Source of the DNA: Stenotrophomonas sp. ASS1
GTDB lineage: Bacteria; Pseudomonadota; Gammaproteobacteria; Xanthomonadales; Xanthomonadaceae
Direction: 5' to 3'
DNA: 64,000 nt
Assembly (NCBI RefSeq): GCF_004346925.1
Contig: NZ_CP031167.1
Span: 3,368,001-3,432,000 of the forward strand
Shown: in pieces, positions 18,843 to 26,633 of the stretch
Layout: every line of letters begins with the position of its first letter
Position numbering within the stretch: position 1 is the stretch's first letter
The notes under the pieces: generated by a model
Databases searched by the model: none
What the model was told of the DNA's origin: nothing
The model's input: only the letters and a program-made list of their open reading frames with translations
Translations under genes and position numbers: made by a program

Positions 18843-19481
18843 ATGTCCACGACTTCCGTTGCTTCGATCCGCGAAGAAATCGCCAGCGCCCTGACCCACG
18901 GCCTCGGTGCCGTGTTCGCGCTGGGTGCCGGCGCGGTGCTGATCACCCTGGCCGCCATCTACAGCGATGGCTGGCAGCTGGCCGGCGCCATCGTGTTCGG
19001 CATCGCGCTGCTGCTGCTGTACACCGCCTCCACCCTCTACCACGCCATCCAGCACCCGGTCGCCAAGGGGCGGCTCAAAGTGTTCGACCACTGCGCGATC
19101 TACGTGCTGATCGCCGGCACCTACACCCCATTCACCCTGATCGGCCTGCGCGGCCCGTGGGGCTGGGGCCTGTTCGCCGCGATCTGGACCCTGGCCCTGG
19201 CCGGCGTGGTGTTCAAGCTGTTCTACACCGGCCGTTTCAAGCGCCTGTCCACCGCCATCTACGTGGCCATGGGCTGGCTGGTGATCGTGGCGGTCAAGCC
19301 GATGCTGGCCTCGATCGACGGCTGGACGCTGGGCTGGCTGCTGGCCGGCGGCCTGTCGTACACGCTGGGCACCTATTTCTACCACCGCGAATCGATCCCC
19401 TATTCGCATGCGATCTGGCACCTGTTCGTGATCGGTGGCAGCGTCTGCCACTTCGTCGCGGTCACCATGCAGGTGCTGTAG
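18843..19481 (+). CDS. trhA: TrhA / hemolysin III (PAQR) family membrane protein
   Basis: 212 residues with about seven membrane segments. The family landmarks are IASALTHGLGAVF at the N-terminus, LLYTASTLYHAI, FDHCAIYVLIAGTYTPF, and the C-terminal HAIWHLFVIGGSVCHFVAV with conserved histidines of the PAQR hydrolase-like site. Bacterial members are annotated as hemolysin III but are now linked to membrane lipid or fluidity homeostasis; actual hemolysis is not implied. The frame is open far upstream; ATG 18843 is chosen because the protein family starts there. Confidence 0.87.
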   Translation: MSTTSVASIREEIASALTHGLGAVFALGAGAVLITLAAIYSDGWQLAGAIVFGIALLLLYTASTLYHAIQHPVAKGRLKVFDHCAIYVLIAGTYTPFTLIGLRGPWGWGLFAAIWTLALAGVVFKLFYTGRFKRLSTAIYVAMGWLVIVAVKPMLASIDGWTLGWLLAGGLSYTLGTYFYHRESIPYSHAIWHLFVIGGSVCHFVAVTMQVL

Positions 19482-19563
19482 CACCTGCCCGCGCGTGGCG
19501 TGTGCACGCCGCGCACATGGACGCTTCGCGCCCCGTCCACGATGAAGGGGCAACCATGGCAGC

Positions 19564-21537
19564 GTGAATGCTGCCGCCTCCCCTGCTGCAAGGCGCACGA
19601 CCCGCTGGCGCCTCCGCCGCCCCGGCCCGCGAGGCCAGCGCTGGCTGGCCCTGCTCACCTTCCTGCTGGCCGCGCTGCTGGTACTGATCGCGCTGTGGGA
19701 CTGGAACTGGTTCAAGGGCCCGGTAGAGCGCGCAGTGCAGGCCCGCACCGGCCGCGCGCTGCACATTGGCCACCTGGATGTCGACCTCGGCCGCACCAGT
19801 ACGATCCGCGCCGATGCGATCACCTTCGCCAATGCCAGCTGGGCGAAGCAACCCGATATGGCCACCGCAGACCGCGTCGAGATCGACGTGCGGGTGTGGC
19901 CCCTGCTGCGTGGCAGCGTGCAGCTGCCCGAAGTACGCCTGACCCGGCCGGACGTGCTGCTGGAAACCGCCCCGCGCAAGGGCGAACCGGGCAACTGGGA
20001 TTTCCTCGGTGACAGCGCCGGCGGGCCCAGCCCCCAGCTCAAACGGCTGCGCATCGATGACGGTCGCCTGCAGTTCCTCGACGCGCTCGGCCGTACCGAT
20101 ATCCGCGTGGACGTGCGCAGCGGCCAGCCGAAACAGGCCGATGCGGCGCCACCGCTGCTGGTACAGGGCAAGGGACACTGGCAGGGCAATCCGTTCACCC
20201 TGCGTGGCGGCACGGAATCACCGCTGGAGCTGACCGACAGCGACCATCCGTTCCGCATCCATCTCGATGGCCGAGCAGGCGCCACCCACGCGGTAGCCAG
20301 TGGCACGCTGACCAACCCCTTCCAGCTGCGCGTGTTCGATCTGCAGTTTGCGCTCAGCGGCCAGGACCTCGCCGACCTCTATCCGCTGCTCGGCATTGCC
20401 ATTCCGCCGTCGCCACCCTATGCGTTGAACGGCCGGCTCAAGCGTGACCATAACGTCTGGCGCTACGACGCCTTCACCGGCAAGGTCGGCGACAGCGACC
20501 TCGGTGGCAATCTGCAGTTCGAAGCGGGCGGCGCTCGGCCGCGGCTGACCGCCACGCTGGAATCCAAGCGCCTGGACTTCGATGACCTTGCCGGCTTCGT
20601 CGGTGCCCCACCGAAAACCGGCGGCGGCGAAACCGCCAACGCCGAACAGAAGGCCGAGGCCGCACGGGTTGCCGCCCGCGCACGCGTGCTGCCCGACACG
20701 CCCTACAACCTCGGCAAGCTGCGTGCGATGGATGCCGACGTACGCTGGAAGGCCCACCGCATCAACGCGCCATCGCTGCCATTGGATGACATGGATGCGC
20801 ACCTGTTGCTGGATGACGGCGTACTGCGGCTGGACCCGCTGAACTTCGGCGTGGCCGGAGGCGATATCCGCAGCACGATCCGCATGGACGCGCGCCGTCC
20901 GCAGATCAGCACCGCCCTGAAGGCCAGCGTGCGCGGCGTGCAGCTCGGCCAGCTGCTTCCGGACGCGAAACTGGCCGAGCAGGCCAAGGGCGGCATCGGC
21001 GGCGAGGTGGACCTGAGCGGCCGCGGCAACTCGATCGCCGCGATGCTCGGCAGCAGCAGTGGCAAGGTCGGCCTGGCGATGGGCCGCGGCCATGTCGGCA
21101 ACCTGGTGATGGAACTTGCAGGGCTGGACATCACCGAATCACTGAAATTCCTGGTGACCGGCGACAAACAGATTCCCCTGCGCTGCGCCTTCGCCGACTT
21201 CGGCGTGCGCGACGGCCTGATGACCAGCCAGGCGCTGGCGGTGGACACTACCGATACGATCCTCATCGGCGAAGGCACGGTCAGCCTGCGCGACGAGACC
21301 CTGGACCTGCTGCTGAAACCGCGCCCGAAGGACAAGAGCATCCTGGTACTGCGCTCTCCACTGCACATTAGTGGCACGTTCAAGGACCCGTCATTCCGAC
21401 CGGACTTCAAGGCGTTGGGCATCCGGGGAGCCGTGGCCCTGGCACTGGGCAGCATCGCCCCACCGGCGGCGTTGCTGGCGACCATCGAACTGGGGCCGGG
21501 GAAGGATGCCGACTGCGGTGGGCAATATGCGAAGTAG
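19564..21537 (+). CDS. AsmA-family protein
   Basis: 657 residues: a cytoplasmic basic N-terminus, one membrane segment (about 28-46, WLALLTFLLAALLVLIALWDW) and a large periplasmic AsmA domain beginning VERAVQARTGRALHIGHLDVDLG. The C-terminal third holds the AsmA_2-type repeat around GGEVDLSGRGNSIAAMLGSSSG. AsmA-like proteins are inner-membrane beta-groove proteins thought to move phospholipids to the outer membrane. The start is GTG 19564, with AAGGGG about 14 bases upstream. A short REP-rich segment separates it from trhA. Confidence 0.86.
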   Translation: MNAAASPAARRTTRWRLRRPGPRGQRWLALLTFLLAALLVLIALWDWNWFKGPVERAVQARTGRALHIGHLDVDLGRTSTIRADAITFANASWAKQPDMATADRVEIDVRVWPLLRGSVQLPEVRLTRPDVLLETAPRKGEPGNWDFLGDSAGGPSPQLKRLRIDDGRLQFLDALGRTDIRVDVRSGQPKQADAAPPLLVQGKGHWQGNPFTLRGGTESPLELTDSDHPFRIHLDGRAGATHAVASGTLTNPFQLRVFDLQFALSGQDLADLYPLLGIAIPPSPPYALNGRLKRDHNVWRYDAFTGKVGDSDLGGNLQFEAGGARPRLTATLESKRLDFDDLAGFVGAPPKTGGGETANAEQKAEAARVAARARVLPDTPYNLGKLRAMDADVRWKAHRINAPSLPLDDMDAHLLLDDGVLRLDPLNFGVAGGDIRSTIRMDARRPQISTALKASVRGVQLGQLLPDAKLAEQAKGGIGGEVDLSGRGNSIAAMLGSSSGKVGLAMGRGHVGNLVMELAGLDITESLKFLVTGDKQIPLRCAFADFGVRDGLMTSQALAVDTTDTILIGEGTVSLRDETLDLLLKPRPKDKSILVLRSPLHISGTFKDPSFRPDFKALGIRGAVALALGSIAPPAALLATIELGPGKDADCGGQYAK

Positions 21538-21577
21538 GTTTACAGCGTTGTTCGCGGCGCCTCTTTTCCCGCGCGTA

Positions 21578-21980
21578 GAGCCGGAGCAAGGCGACAGGCA
21601 GGACACGCCGTAAATACGTCCCTGTAGGCTCGGTCGGCGCATCCATGCGCCTCACGGTCCTGCCTGCCGCCTTGCTCCGGCTCCGGACAGTTTCCAGCGC
21701 GCGCGGAACGAGAGCGAAATTCAAAGTCAAAAGAAGAAAGCAAAGTCAAAAGCTGTTGCCAACCAAGGTTGGCAGCTACCAAAGGCGAGCCACCGCGTAT
21801 GTGCGCACCGCGCTCGCAAGAACGTGTCCAGAGGCGGAGGGTGCGGCTGGGCAGGACCGTGAGGCGCATGGATGCGCCGATCGAGCCCCCCATGGGTGAG
21901 GACGCTTTGCTTGCGAAGCACTGCTTCGCAAGCGCCCGAACGCACAGCCGCCAGCGGCTGGGCCGGACCGCGGAGCGGGG
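21578..21980. repeat. Composite intergenic element with nested inverted repeats
   Basis: Positions 21538-22097 carry no gene. 21578-21604 pairs with 21657-21683 (27 bases, one mismatch). 21636-21664 is the exact reverse complement of 21850-21878 (29 bases), extending to 38 bases with one more mismatch. GGCGCAT-CC-ATGCGCC sits at 21636-21651. A GTAG REP (TGCCAACC-AA-GGTTGGCA) lies at 21757-21774. The right end, 21891-21966, repeats 89-164 of this window. This mosaic is built from several repeat modules in both orientations and has no coding content I trust. Confidence 0.75.
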
Positions 21981-22057
21981 TTTACGGCGTGTCCTGCACG
22001 GCCATGCCCTCCGCCCTCCGACGTAGCAGGAAGGCGCTGCTTTGGCTTTGAGCTTCG

Positions 22058-22087
22058 AAAAGCGGGCCGGCGGGCCGCAGGCCCGCC
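22058..22087 (-). terminator. Hairpin after the CBS-domain gene
   Basis: On the minus strand GGCGGGCC-TGC-GGCCCGCC (22087-22069) follows the CBS gene stop by 10 bases, then a GC stretch and TTTT. It is plausible as a terminator, though the U-tract is short and displaced. Confidence 0.5.
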
Positions 22088-22097
22088 AGCGAACAAC

Positions 22098-22529
22098 TCA
22101 CCCTGCCACGATGTACTGCTGCAGCTGATCCAGCTCGCGCCGCTGCGCATCGATCACCGACTTCACCAGGTCGCCGATGGAAATCACCCCCAGCACCTGT
22201 GCTCCCTCCACCACCGGCAGGTGGCGGATGCGGTAGTCGGTCACCAGCTGCAGGCAATGCTCTACCTGTTCGCCCGGCGAGACCGTCACCACCTTCGCCG
22301 TCATGATCTCGGCCACCGCCGTATCCCGCGACGAACGATCACGCAGCACGATCTTGCGCGCGTAATCGCGCTCCGAAAGGATCCCGACCAGCCGCGGACC
22401 ATCCATCACCAGCACCGCGCCAATGCCCTTTTCCGCCATCAACCGGATCGCATCGATCACCGCCGCATCCGGCGCGACCGCATGTACTTCAGGAGACTTG
22501 CCGTCCAACAGTTGCCGTACCGTGGTCAT
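22098..22529 (-). CDS. CBS-domain pair protein
   Basis: 143 residues consisting of two CBS motifs and little else. The first is near 10-65 (VHAVAPDAAVIDAIRLMAEKGIGAVLVMDG, LVGILSERDYARK) and the second near 75-130 (TVSPGEQVEHCLQLVTDYRIRHLPVVEG, VLGVISIGDLVKSVI). Such pairs bind adenine nucleotides and act as energy sensors or regulate a partner. The ATG has a GGAGG ribosome site, and the gene overlaps the end of the glycosyltransferase gene by 41 bases in another frame, which suggests translational coupling. The partner protein is unknown. Confidence 0.9.
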   Translation of the reverse strand: MTTVRQLLDGKSPEVHAVAPDAAVIDAIRLMAEKGIGAVLVMDGPRLVGILSERDYARKIVLRDRSSRDTAVAEIMTAKVVTVSPGEQVEHCLQLVTDYRIRHLPVVEGAQVLGVISIGDLVKSVIDAQRRELDQLQQYIVAG

Positions 22530-23508
22530 CTGCCTGCCCTCCGAGGGTGGGTTGCAGGGCCGAGTCTGCCACGGCGGATGCTAGCCACGCGTCAACCAGG
22601 TACAACGGGCGCTGCTTGGATTCCTCGTACAGCCGTCCCAGGTACTCGCCGATCAGGCCCAGCGCGATCAACTGCACCCCGCCCAGGAACAGGATCACCG
22701 CCATCATCGTCGGCCAACCCGCCACCCGGTCACCGTACAGGGCCGCCTTGGCAATCACCCACACGCCGAATACGAAGGCCACCGCCGCCGTTGCCAGGCC
22801 CATGTAGGTCGCCGCCCGCAGGGGAACGGTCGAGAACCCGGTGATGCCCTCCAGCGCGAAGTTCCACAGCCGCCACAGGCTGAACTTGCTGGAGCCGGCC
22901 ACCCGCGCGTGACGGTGGTAGGGCACAGCAATACGCTTGAATCCGACCCAGCTGAAAAGGCCCTTCATGAAGCGGTGGCGTTCACGCATCTCGCGCAGCG
23001 CACTCAGCGCGCGTGGCGACAACAGACGGAAATCACCGGTGTCGGCAGGGATCGGCGTGCGTGACAGGCGACCGATCACCCGATAGAACGCCGCCGCCGT
23101 GGCGCGCTTGATCCAGGCTTCGCCATCGCGGGCCATGCGCGTGCCATAGACGTTGTCATGGCCCTCGCGCCAGCGCGCAACGAACTGCGGCACCAGTTCC
23201 GGCGGGTCCTGGCCATCGGCATCCAGGATCATCGCCGCGCCGTCGCGCACCAGATCCAGGCCGGCAGTCAGCGCGGCCTCCTTGCCGAAATTGCGCGACA
23301 GCTTCAACGCCGATACGCGCGCGTCGTCCTGCGCCAATCCTGCGATCACCTGCCAGGTACCGTCGTGGCTGCCATCGTCCACATACAGGATGTGGCCATC
23401 GATGTCGGGCATTCCGTCCAGCACCGCACACAGGCGGGGATGCAGGCACGGCAGCGCCTGCTCCTCGTTGTAGGCGGCGATGACGAAAGTAAGGCGTTCG
23501 CGGTTCAT
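22489..23508 (-). CDS. GT2 glycosyltransferase, polyprenyl-phosphate type
   Basis: 339 residues. The GT-A domain starts LTFVIAAYNEE and has DDGSHDGTW and ILDADGQDPPEL (DxD-type metal site). Two C-terminal membrane segments follow (TYMGLATAAVAFVFGVWVIAK and MMAVILFLGGVQLIALGL), ending GEYLGRLYEESKQRPLYLV. This is the layout of GtrB/ArnC/YkcC enzymes, which transfer a sugar from a nucleotide to undecaprenyl phosphate on the cytoplasmic face. No flippase or final transferase lies next to it, so the acceptor glycan is unknown. I start at ATG 23508 where the domain begins; the longer ORF start at 23538 is less likely. Confidence 0.9.
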   Translation of the reverse strand: MNRERLTFVIAAYNEEQALPCLHPRLCAVLDGMPDIDGHILYVDDGSHDGTWQVIAGLAQDDARVSALKLSRNFGKEAALTAGLDLVRDGAAMILDADGQDPPELVPQFVARWREGHDNVYGTRMARDGEAWIKRATAAAFYRVIGRLSRTPIPADTGDFRLLSPRALSALREMRERHRFMKGLFSWVGFKRIAVPYHRHARVAGSSKFSLWRLWNFALEGITGFSTVPLRAATYMGLATAAVAFVFGVWVIAKAALYGDRVAGWPTMMAVILFLGGVQLIALGLIGEYLGRLYEESKQRPLYLVDAWLASAVADSALQPTLGGQADDHGTATVGRQVS

Positions 23509-23565
23509 GCCCGGATTGTACGTTGCCTGCAGGTGCATGGCCTGCCGCCCCGAGGGCAGGTGTCC

Positions 23566-24315
23566 TCAGTCTTCCGACAGGTAAGCCGCGCCGCCCAGCT
23601 GCCGTGCCTGGCGCTGGATCCATGCCGCGCGCCGCTGCACGTACGGCCCTGGCTTTGCCGCGTTGTAGCGCCGCGGTGCCGGCAACACCGCCGCCAGCCG
23701 TGCACTCTCGGCCGGACTCAAGCGGGACGCATCCTTGCCCCAGAACGTCTGCGCCGCCGCCTGCGCGCCATAGACGCCGTCGCCGAACTCGGCGATGTTG
23801 GCGTACATCTCCAGGATCCGTTCCTTCGGCCACAGTGCTTCGATCAGCACCGTGTACCAGACTTCCAAGCCTTTGCGGATCCAGCTGCGGCCCTGCCAGA
23901 GGAACAGGTTCTTGGCGACCTGCTGGCTGATCGTGCTGGCCCCCCGCAGGCGTCCGCCCTTGGCGTTGTGGTCGCGGGCCTTCTCGATGGCCTGCAGGTC
24001 GAAGCCATTGTGGTCGGGGAAGCGCTGGTCCTCCGCGGCCACCAGTGAGATCGGCAGGCTCGCTGCCATCTGGTCCAGGTCGCGCCACTGGTAATGCAGG
24101 CGATAGGACCAGTCGGCCTCCCCCAATGCCTCGCCATAGCGCCATAGCATGACCGTGGATACCGGCGGGTCGATGAACCGCAGCACCAGTACCTGCAGGC
24201 AGCTGAAAGCGGCCAGCAGCAGCGGCAGCCAGAGCAGCCGTTTCCAGCGCCAGCGCCTGCGGCGCGGGACTTCCGCGATGGCCTCCACCTTGTGCTGCTC
24301 TCCCCCTGCCCCCAT
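23566..24315 (-). CDS. mtgA: Monofunctional biosynthetic peptidoglycan transglycosylase
   Basis: 249 residues: a basic cytoplasmic tail, one membrane segment (about 28-46) and a GT51 domain. The catalytic glutamates are in [14 protein letters not shown] and in the later segment [33 protein letters not shown] is the other signature. It polymerises lipid II into glycan strands without a transpeptidase domain. It lies 57 bases upstream of the GT2 gene on the same strand and is divergent from hslO, with 77 bases between the two starts. Confidence 0.95.
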   Translation of the reverse strand: MGAGGEQHKVEAIAEVPRRRRWRWKRLLWLPLLLAAFSCLQVLVLRFIDPPVSTVMLWRYGEALGEADWSYRLHYQWRDLDQMAASLPISLVAAEDQRFPDHNGFDLQAIEKARDHNAKGGRLRGASTISQQVAKNLFLWQGRSWIRKGLEVWYTVLIEALWPKERILEMYANIAEFGDGVYGAQAAAQTFWGKDASRLSPAESARLAAVLPAPRRYNAAKPGPYVQRRAAWIQRQARQLGGAAYLSED

Positions 24316-24392
24316 TACTGGTGCATCCTTCTTCTATCCGGTTGTCGGCGCATTATCCGGCAACCGCCCTCGTTTACGCGCGATGTGAGCCG

Positions 24393-25286
24393 ATGACCGC
24401 CAACCCCGATTCCCTGATCCGCTTCCTGCTTCCCGACGCTGGCGTCCGTGGCGTCCACGTGCGCCTGCAGGCGACCTGGCAGGAGATCCTGTCCCACGCC
24501 GAGTACCCGGATACCGCCGCCGAACTGCTCGGCGAGGCCTGCGTGGCCTCGGCGCTGTTCACCGGCCACACCAAGATCGATGGCCGCCTCTCGATCCAGC
24601 TGCGCAGCAGCACCGCGCTGCGCACCCTGTTTGCCGAGTGCACCGCTGTCGGTACCCTGCGCGGCATCGCCCAGCTCAGCGAGGGCACCGATGCGCCGCG
24701 CGACCTGTCCAGCCTGGGTGATGACGCCCTGCTCGCGATCACCATCGAGAACCCGGGCCTGGACCCGCGCGAGCCGCAGCGCTACCAGAGCCTGGTCGCG
24801 CTGACCGCACCGGAGCTGGACGAGGCCTTCGAGGACTACTTCCGCCAGTCCGAACAGCTGCCGACCCGCCTGGTGCTGGCCGCCGACCGCAACGGCGCCG
24901 CCGGCCTGCTGCTGCAGAAGCTGCCGGGTGACGAGGGTGACGAGGACGGCTGGGCGCGTGCCAGCGCCCTGTTCGAGACCCTGGGCAAAGCCGAGCTGCT
25001 GGCCACCCCGGCCGAGCAGCTGCTGCACCGCCTGTTCCACGAAGAGAAGCCGGAACTGATGGGCGGCAAGCCGCTGTCCTTCGCCTGCTCCTGTTCCCGC
25101 GAGCGGGTCGCGTCGATGCTGCAGTCGCTGGGCGAGGACGAGGCCCGTGCCGCAGCCGCGGACACCGGCGCCGTCGAGGTCCGTTGCGAATTCTGCGGGC
25201 GGGAGTATCACTTTCCTTTGACGGAGTTCGGCATACTGTTCCACGGTGCCGAGGGGACTGTACCGGCGCCTGAACGGCTTCAGTAA
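24393..25286 (+). CDS. hslO: Redox-regulated molecular chaperone Hsp33
   Basis: 297 residues. The N-terminal chaperone domain includes LLGEACVASALFTGHTKIDGRLSIQL. The C-terminal zinc redox switch has CSCSRERV and CEFC, the CxC and CxxC motifs that form disulfides and release zinc under oxidative stress, turning on holdase activity. The ATG at 24393 agrees with the family start; an earlier ATG at 24321 would add an unrelated segment. It is divergent from mtgA. Confidence 0.96.
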   Translation: MTANPDSLIRFLLPDAGVRGVHVRLQATWQEILSHAEYPDTAAELLGEACVASALFTGHTKIDGRLSIQLRSSTALRTLFAECTAVGTLRGIAQLSEGTDAPRDLSSLGDDALLAITIENPGLDPREPQRYQSLVALTAPELDEAFEDYFRQSEQLPTRLVLAADRNGAAGLLLQKLPGDEGDEDGWARASALFETLGKAELLATPAEQLLHRLFHEEKPELMGGKPLSFACSCSRERVASMLQSLGEDEARAAAADTGAVEVRCEFCGREYHFPLTEFGILFHGAEGTVPAPERLQ

Positions 25287-25318
25287 ACGGCTTGTCTTGC
25301 ATCTGGGGGGATCAAGGC

Positions 25319-25372
25319 TTGTTAAGAATTCATAAACACCCTAGGATCAAGTTCCCGTCTCCGCGGGAACTT
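25319..25372 (+). promoter_or_regulatory. Candidate promoter and leader hairpin for the 25403 gene
   Basis: TTGTTA (25319-25324), a 17-base spacer, and TAGGAT (25342-25347) fit a sigma-70 promoter. The expected transcript would begin at about 25354. AAGTTCCCG / CGGGAACTT (25349-25372) forms a 9-bp stem right at or across that start, which could stabilise the 5' end or be an operator. Confidence 0.45.
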
Positions 25373-25402
25373 CCGTTGTCCGTCCCTGTCTGAACTGGTC
25401 CG

Positions 25403-26251
25403 ATGCGTACCTTCCTGCGTCTACCGCTGGCCCTGCTGATCGCCCTTGGCGCGATCACGGGCGTGCACGCGCAGAGCAAGGACACCCGGACCGTGCTGCC
25501 GGTATGGAACAAGGGCAGCGGCAAGGTCGAGGCCCTGCTGTACCTGGAGCCCACCGGTGAACAGGCCGCCGGCGCCCGCTGGCACTTCGGCCGCAACTCG
25601 CTGGATGCAGCCTTCGGCCTGTCCTCCGGCGACTCACTGGGCCTGCTCTGCAACAGCAGCAGCGGGACCAGCATGAGCGGCCTGGCCAGTCACTGCATGC
25701 TGGCCAGCCTGGGTGACGACGACGACCTCAACAGCCGCCGCTTCACCGGTACCGCCGCGCTGAACCGCGGCAGCGGCCGCCTCGGCATCACCGCCGGCAC
25801 CGGACGTGAAACACTTCCGGCGTGGCTGTCCGGCCCGAACAAGACCCCCTCGCTGCGCGCCGAGCAGAACGACCTGACCGTATTCGCGCAGAAGAACATC
25901 GGCCGCGAGGGCTTTGTCTCGATTGCCGGTACCTACGCCAAGGCGCGCCTGGTGCCGCTGGCCGACGCCGCACCGTCCATCGTCGACCGTTGGGACAGCA
26001 AGAGCCTGAGCATCGGCGCCGGCTACGGCAACTTCACCGGCAGCATCATCGGCCGCGTGATCGACGTGCCGGGCAAGCCCGGCAAGTGGGAGGGCCTGGG
26101 CATCGGCCTGACCTGGCGTACCCCGTGGTCTGGCCAACTTACCGTTGGCGCCGAGAACGTGATCAGCCGCGGCAAGAATCCCTTCTCCCCCCGCAATGAA
26201 AGCAACGACGACGGCACCGTGCCGTACGTGCGTTACGAACAGGATCTCTGA
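25403..26251 (+). CDS. Exported protein of unknown function, possibly outer-membrane beta-barrel
   Basis: 282 residues. The signal peptide is MRTFLRLPLALLIALGAITGVHAQ. The rest alternates short polar/aromatic stretches that look like antiparallel strands, for example SLSIGAGYGNFTGSIIGRVID and GIGLTWRTPWSGQLTVGAENVIS, and ends in RYEQDL. The N-terminal TRTVLPVWNKGSGKVEALLYLE and RWHFGRNSLDAAFGLSSGDSLGLLC are typical of a family I have seen only as hypothetical in Xanthomonadaceae. There is no enzyme motif. A GAAA-loop hairpin follows 35 bases after the stop. It is probably a surface or outer-membrane protein, but this is inference from composition. Confidence 0.8.
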   Translation: MRTFLRLPLALLIALGAITGVHAQSKDTRTVLPVWNKGSGKVEALLYLEPTGEQAAGARWHFGRNSLDAAFGLSSGDSLGLLCNSSSGTSMSGLASHCMLASLGDDDDLNSRRFTGTAALNRGSGRLGITAGTGRETLPAWLSGPNKTPSLRAEQNDLTVFAQKNIGREGFVSIAGTYAKARLVPLADAAPSIVDRWDSKSLSIGAGYGNFTGSIIGRVIDVPGKPGKWEGLGIGLTWRTPWSGQLTVGAENVISRGKNPFSPRNESNDDGTVPYVRYEQDL

Positions 26252-26286
26252 CCCCACCTCCTGGGTCTTCCTGCAGTGACTTCTCC

Positions 26287-26306
26287 CGGGCGCCGAAAGG
26301 CGCCCG
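26287..26306 (+). terminator. GNRA-loop hairpin after the 25403 gene
   Basis: CGGGCGCC-GAAA-GGCGCCCG, a perfect 8-bp stem with a GAAA tetraloop. No U-tract follows (TTGCGT), so it may be a weak terminator or an mRNA-stabilising 3' end. Confidence 0.5.
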
Positions 26307-26633
26307 TTGCGTATGCGCGTTCGTGATACACGCAGAGCGCTTTTCGACGAATTGGATACCGCGCAATTCACGTCGACATACTGCGATACACATCAACGGA
26401 AACTTTTTTCGTCACTTTGCGCTAACAAACGAGACAGAGTGATGTCACCTGCGATTCAACCCCTTGATTTCATCCATCAATTTTCATTTTTACCAAAATC
26501 ATAGACTTGATTAACGCAGCTTTAATTCTTGGCGAACGCCCGCTACTATCGGCTCAGCCTCGCGATTTGGGAGCGCTTTTCGCTCCCCCGCCGGGCATTA
26601 ACCCAGCCAAGATTTCTTGGAGAGAGAGAGCCA
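26307..26633 (+). other. AT-rich leader/promoter region of the TonB-dependent receptor
   Basis: No gene is visible. The stretch 26330-26540 is clearly richer in A/T than its surroundings, with several TTGAT/TTTT runs, and probably carries the receptor promoter; I cannot fix one -35/-10 pair. GGGAGCG-CTTTT-CGCTCCC (26569-26587) forms a 7-bp stem in the leader. GGAGAG just before ATG 26634 is the ribosome site. No cobalamin or other riboswitch core is recognisable. Confidence 0.4.

Noticed and set aside
18843..19481. A hemolysin virulence gene
   Set aside because: The protein is a PAQR/TrhA membrane protein; the old name hemolysin III does not show hemolytic activity.
26307..26633. A cobalamin riboswitch ahead of the TonB receptor
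   Set aside because: The region is A/T-rich and has no B12-box-like core; only a simple 7-bp hairpin is present.
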